Assembly (NCBI RefSeq): GCF_049243985.1
Contig: NC_135381.1
Span: forward strand, 17,905,345 to 17,969,344
From: Paroedura picta
Lineage: Eukaryota > Chordata > Lepidosauria > Squamata > Gekkonidae
Direction: 5' to 3'
Length of the DNA stretch: 64,000 nucleotides
Part shown: piece by piece, positions 57,169 to 64,000 of the stretch
Position numbering within the stretch: position 1 is the first letter of the stretch
How the letters are laid out: the number at the start of each line of letters is the position of its first letter
The notes under the pieces: generated by a model
The model's database searches: none
Told to the model about the DNA's origin: nothing
The model's input: only the letters and a program-made list of their open reading frames with translations
Translations under genes and position numbers: made by a program

Positions 57169-57291
57169 CAGGGGTAGTCAAACTGCGGCCCTCCAGATGT
57201 CCATGGACTACAATTCCCAGGAGCCCCTGCCAGCGAATGCTGGGAATTGTAGTCCATGGACATCTGGAGGGCCGCAGTTTGACTACCCCTG
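57169..57291. mobile_element. Palindromic hAT-like MITE, copy 12 (type B)
   Basis: Complete termini and a perfect 8-bp target duplication GTCTAAAT (57161-57168 and 57292-57299). Confidence 0.95.
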
Positions 57292-57934
57292 GTCTAAATG
57301 GAACCTGTGTCAGCTTCCCATTTTCCTTGTCTCACTTGTTAAAGTGACAGTCAGCTTGACTTCTCAGGTTCTCAGACTTCCATGATTTTTACAAGGCCTC
57401 AGCCTGACCCAGTGTTTCTGAATAGACAAGAGGTTTCTAGGTGAGCAAGTCTCTTGATGATGACAACTATTGGTGAAACATAGCAGAAATGTATTAAAAT
57501 TATGCCCAGGGTGTAAAATGGAGAGAGAAAACTTTCCCTCTGTCTTCCATAATACTTGAACTTGGCAGATGCCTGGTGAAGTGGTGAAATGAATGTAACT
57601 CCTCCACTCAATCAGTGGTGGACATGTAGAATTCACTGCTATGAAATGGGGATATGACCATTAGTTTAGTTGGTTTCAACAGGAGATGGTACGAATGCAT
57701 AGAGGACAGGGCCCACCAATGGATATTAGTCATGATGGTTGAATGAAATCTCCATGTTCAGCGCCAGCAACCTTCTGCATTCCAGTGTGTTTGGGCTGGA
57801 TCACAACTGGCAAGACTTTATAATTATGCCCTCGTTGTAGACCTTTGGAGGATGTCTGGTTGCTATATTAGATCCATGGCTTGTTTGAATAGTTATGGGC
57901 ATCTCAGAAACAAAACTTCCTAAGTTAGTCATTG

Positions 57935-58500
57935 ATTCCTAGTGTTGGAAAGGGTCATAGGCCTCTAGCCCAGCCCCCCTGCTCCATGCATGAAATCCAG
58001 ATCAAGAACATTTCTGGCAAATGGTTCATCCTCTGTTTGAAGACTGTTGCTGAGAGACATCCTCATCCTCAGCTAATTGGTTCCATTGTTCAACTGCTCT
58101 GTTAGAAAGTTTCTCCTGACATTCAATAAAAGTCTACCTTCCTATATCTGAGACCTCTTATATCGAGCCTTGACCTCTGCAGAACAAATCTTTTCTCCTA
58201 TTAAAGCCCTTGAAATATTTTAGGAACATGATCTCCATCTTAGCTTCTCCACGCTGAATACATCCATAACCTTCAACCTTCCCTTATGCAATTTCCCCTC
58301 TGAACCTCGGGCTATATTTGCTGCCCTCCTCTGAACCTGTTCCATTATGTATCCAGAACTGGGCACACTTGCTCCAGCCAAAGTCTGCTTAATGTGTTGC
58401 GAAGTGAAACATGGCTTGGGTACTATATTCCTATTAAAACAATATAAAATTGCAGTAGTCTCCTTTGCAGCAGCACTTCCATACTGCCAGCTCACACTCT
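57935..58500 (-). mobile_element. Old CR1-related LINE fragment
   Basis: TTGGAAAGGGTCATAGGCCT, CCAGCCCCCCTGCTCCATGC, GTTAGAAAGTTTCTCCTGAC and TTTGCTGCCCTCCTCTGAAC follow the CR1 3' region in reverse, well diverged from the younger copies. Confidence 0.6.
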
Positions 58501-58859
58501 GCTTGTGAGTTTAGTTCATGAATTAGTGCCAAACCAGGTATCCACCATCCTGTGTTTGTTTTTTGCTTAACTGAAGAACTTTGCTTTTGTCTCTATTGAA
58601 TTGCATCTTGTTTCAACCCAATTTTCCAAATGTCTGGATCAATAATTAGTACCTTTGGGAAAGATTGTCACTGGAAGTTACTTCTGGGATTTGCTTTCAT
58701 ATTGTCTTGATTTTCTTGAGAGGGGCAGGGAGCTGAGCTGGCAGATGTATACCTTCAGGAGTCCTGACTCTGAGATGCTTCCTGGGATGGGGGTGGGTGG
58801 GATTGGAGATTGTGCTTGGCAGCTCAGGTTATTGTGGCTGATCTGTTCTCTTCCCATAG

Positions 58860-58880
58860 ATGGCTGAGACCTTCAAGTAA
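58860..58880 (+). CDS. Upstream ORF in the PRRG3 leader
   Basis: After the acceptor CTTCCCATAG the exon begins with ATGGCTGAGACCTTCAAG and TAA, a six-codon frame (MAETFK). It ends 17 nt before the PRRG3 start codon. If translated it would lower or gate PRRG3 translation; I see no proof that it is used. Confidence 0.35.
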   Translation: MAETFK

Positions 58881-58897
58881 CTGAGCAAAGTGTCAAC

Positions 58898-62901
<4,004 letters not shown>

Positions 62902-64000
62902 GAGGCTGGTGCTGCTCTTCATATTTATGTCTGACCAGAAGATGCCATCACGGAGAAGCCTTATCCACACTCACCAAAAACTCCGGTGGTAGCAGATTCC
63001 AAGAATGCCCTCGCCTTCTCCAGCAGGGGGTGCTGCAGAAAGGGTCACAGGTCCAGTGAGCTCAGCTTTCTCGTCTCCTGAGTATGCAGTTGTAGAAGGC
63101 AGGGAGAGGGTATTGCCCCCCCCCCTCGGTGCTCCAATGTGGAAAGACTTCCTGTGAGAATACAACATGCTTGCCTTGGGGGGCTTTTTAGGGGTGTCGC
63201 TCTCCGTGTTTCCCGAGGGTTATCAGTGTTCCTGTTCCCTTGCATGCCGTAAGAGGAAGTGGCTGGCTGCACACTGGGCTTGGGTTTTTCACTGTGTAGG
63301 GTCCCCCAGCAAGGGGAGTGACATTCCCCTGCATTTGTACCTGCTTCACTGCTCTCGCTGGAGCTCACCTGGGCCTGCTGAGGGCACATCTGTTGGGAGG
63401 GGTACGGCTCTTGAGAGTCGGTGCTTTGGGGTCTCGATAAGCTCCTGATTGGGCCTCCGGTGTGTCCTGGGAGGAGAGCCGATTGGGCGGCACTTCGCTT
63501 GTCACTGGCTCACTGCCAAAGAGCCCTTGTCCTGGGATGTGTTCCACCACTTCTTGTGTGCGCTGGATGTGTGGCCGTGTGTATCATTTCCTCTTCCACC
63601 AAGCACAGCTTTGCACAACAAAGGGAGTTGGCTCGGGGAGGGGCAAGAGCCAGAGCATGCTGCCTCTCGCTTTCCCTTCCCACCGCACCCGCATTTTACT
63701 GGTTTTGGGTCCCTGCAGGCAGAGGAAACTCTGGTCTTGTTAGGGAGCCCAAAGTGAAACTCCTCTTAGTGTGTCTCACCTTCTTTGTGTTGATGGTCAC
63801 CGCCGTCTTGATGTCTCTGAGCAATCGTTCTGTGAAACTGTGGGGTGGGGGTGGGCTTGCTGTGTCTGTCTCTTTCAAGCTGCTGGATGAGACCGGGGAT
63901 CTTGTTTTTGCCTGGAGTGAACCAAAGCCTGTTTCCCCCTGCCCCGTTGTTGCTTAGCGATGCATGTCTTCCTCCTTCCTCTTGTCCTTGTGGAAACTTG
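62902..64000 (+). other. PRRG3: PRRG3 3' UTR (continues past the window)
   Basis: No poly(A) signal AATAAA is visible on the plus strand up to the window end, so the 3' UTR probably goes on. The 178-residue frame at 63421-63957 has no recognisable domain and is taken as chance. Confidence 0.5.

Noticed and set aside
899-57291. Repeated palindromes considered as a CRISPR-like array
   Set aside because: Copies are dispersed over the window with target duplications and no regular spacers; this is a eukaryotic transposon family.
63421-63957. Open frame of 178 residues with a hydrophobic stretch
   Set aside because: It lies in the PRRG3 3' UTR, has no family resemblance and no supporting splice site.

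Overview
This is vertebrate nuclear DNA, most likely from a squamate reptile (lizard, gecko or snake). The evidence is the repeat set: tRNA-headed SINEs of the Sauria type ending in (ACCTTT)-like tails, a Bov-B (RTE) LINE 3' end that would supply their machinery, CR1 and L1 remnants, an LTR/Gypsy remnant, and many hAT-type miniature transposons. Genes are split into exons with canonical GT/AG borders. There is no operon-like structure, CRISPR array or prokaryotic feature.

Four host protein genes can be read. (1) RBM41 (+, 5908-12346): seven coding exons, 380 aa, one C-terminal RRM, starting in a CpG-rich promoter near 5.65-5.92 kb. (2) CLDN2 (-, 29756-30442): an intact single-exon claudin-2 CDS of 228 aa. 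(3) RIPPLY1 (+, 43360-47008): four exons, 146 aa, with the Groucho-binding WRPW and the T-box-binding FPVQATI motif, a TATA box upstream and a poly(A) signal downstream. (4) PRRG3 (+, 58898-62901): three coding exons, 233 aa, a transmembrane Gla protein with two PPxY motifs. A CpG island at about 54.1-55.7 kb is probably its promoter region; it carries CCAAT, GC-box, CRE, a perfect palindromic RFX X-box and a TATA-like element.

RBM41, CLDN2 and RIPPLY1 keep the order and relative orientation of human Xq22.3, but MORC4 (expected between RBM41 and CLDN2) is not visible. PRRG3 (human Xq28) lies where TBC1D8B would be expected. The four genes do not form one pathway: RNA binding (minor spliceosome), paracellular cation pore, somite transcriptional repression, and a Gla/WW-ligand membrane protein.

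The rest is repeats and apparently empty intergenic DNA. The dominant family is a nearly perfectly palindromic hAT-like MITE of about 120-145 bp (twelve copies or parts), inserted with 8-bp target duplications that usually have TA at the centre. Each full copy carries two inverted ACTACAATTCCC motifs resembling the ZNF143/THAP11 site. Other families are five Sauria-type SINEs, other tRNA-derived SINEs, an inverted-repeat element with a TTGGTCTTAAAGGTGC arm, a TA-flanked AGGTGACC MITE, and a GGTTGCCA repeat with four copies in the RIPPLY1 introns. I found no convincing undescribed gene system; the most interesting signals are the MITE family and the gene-order change.
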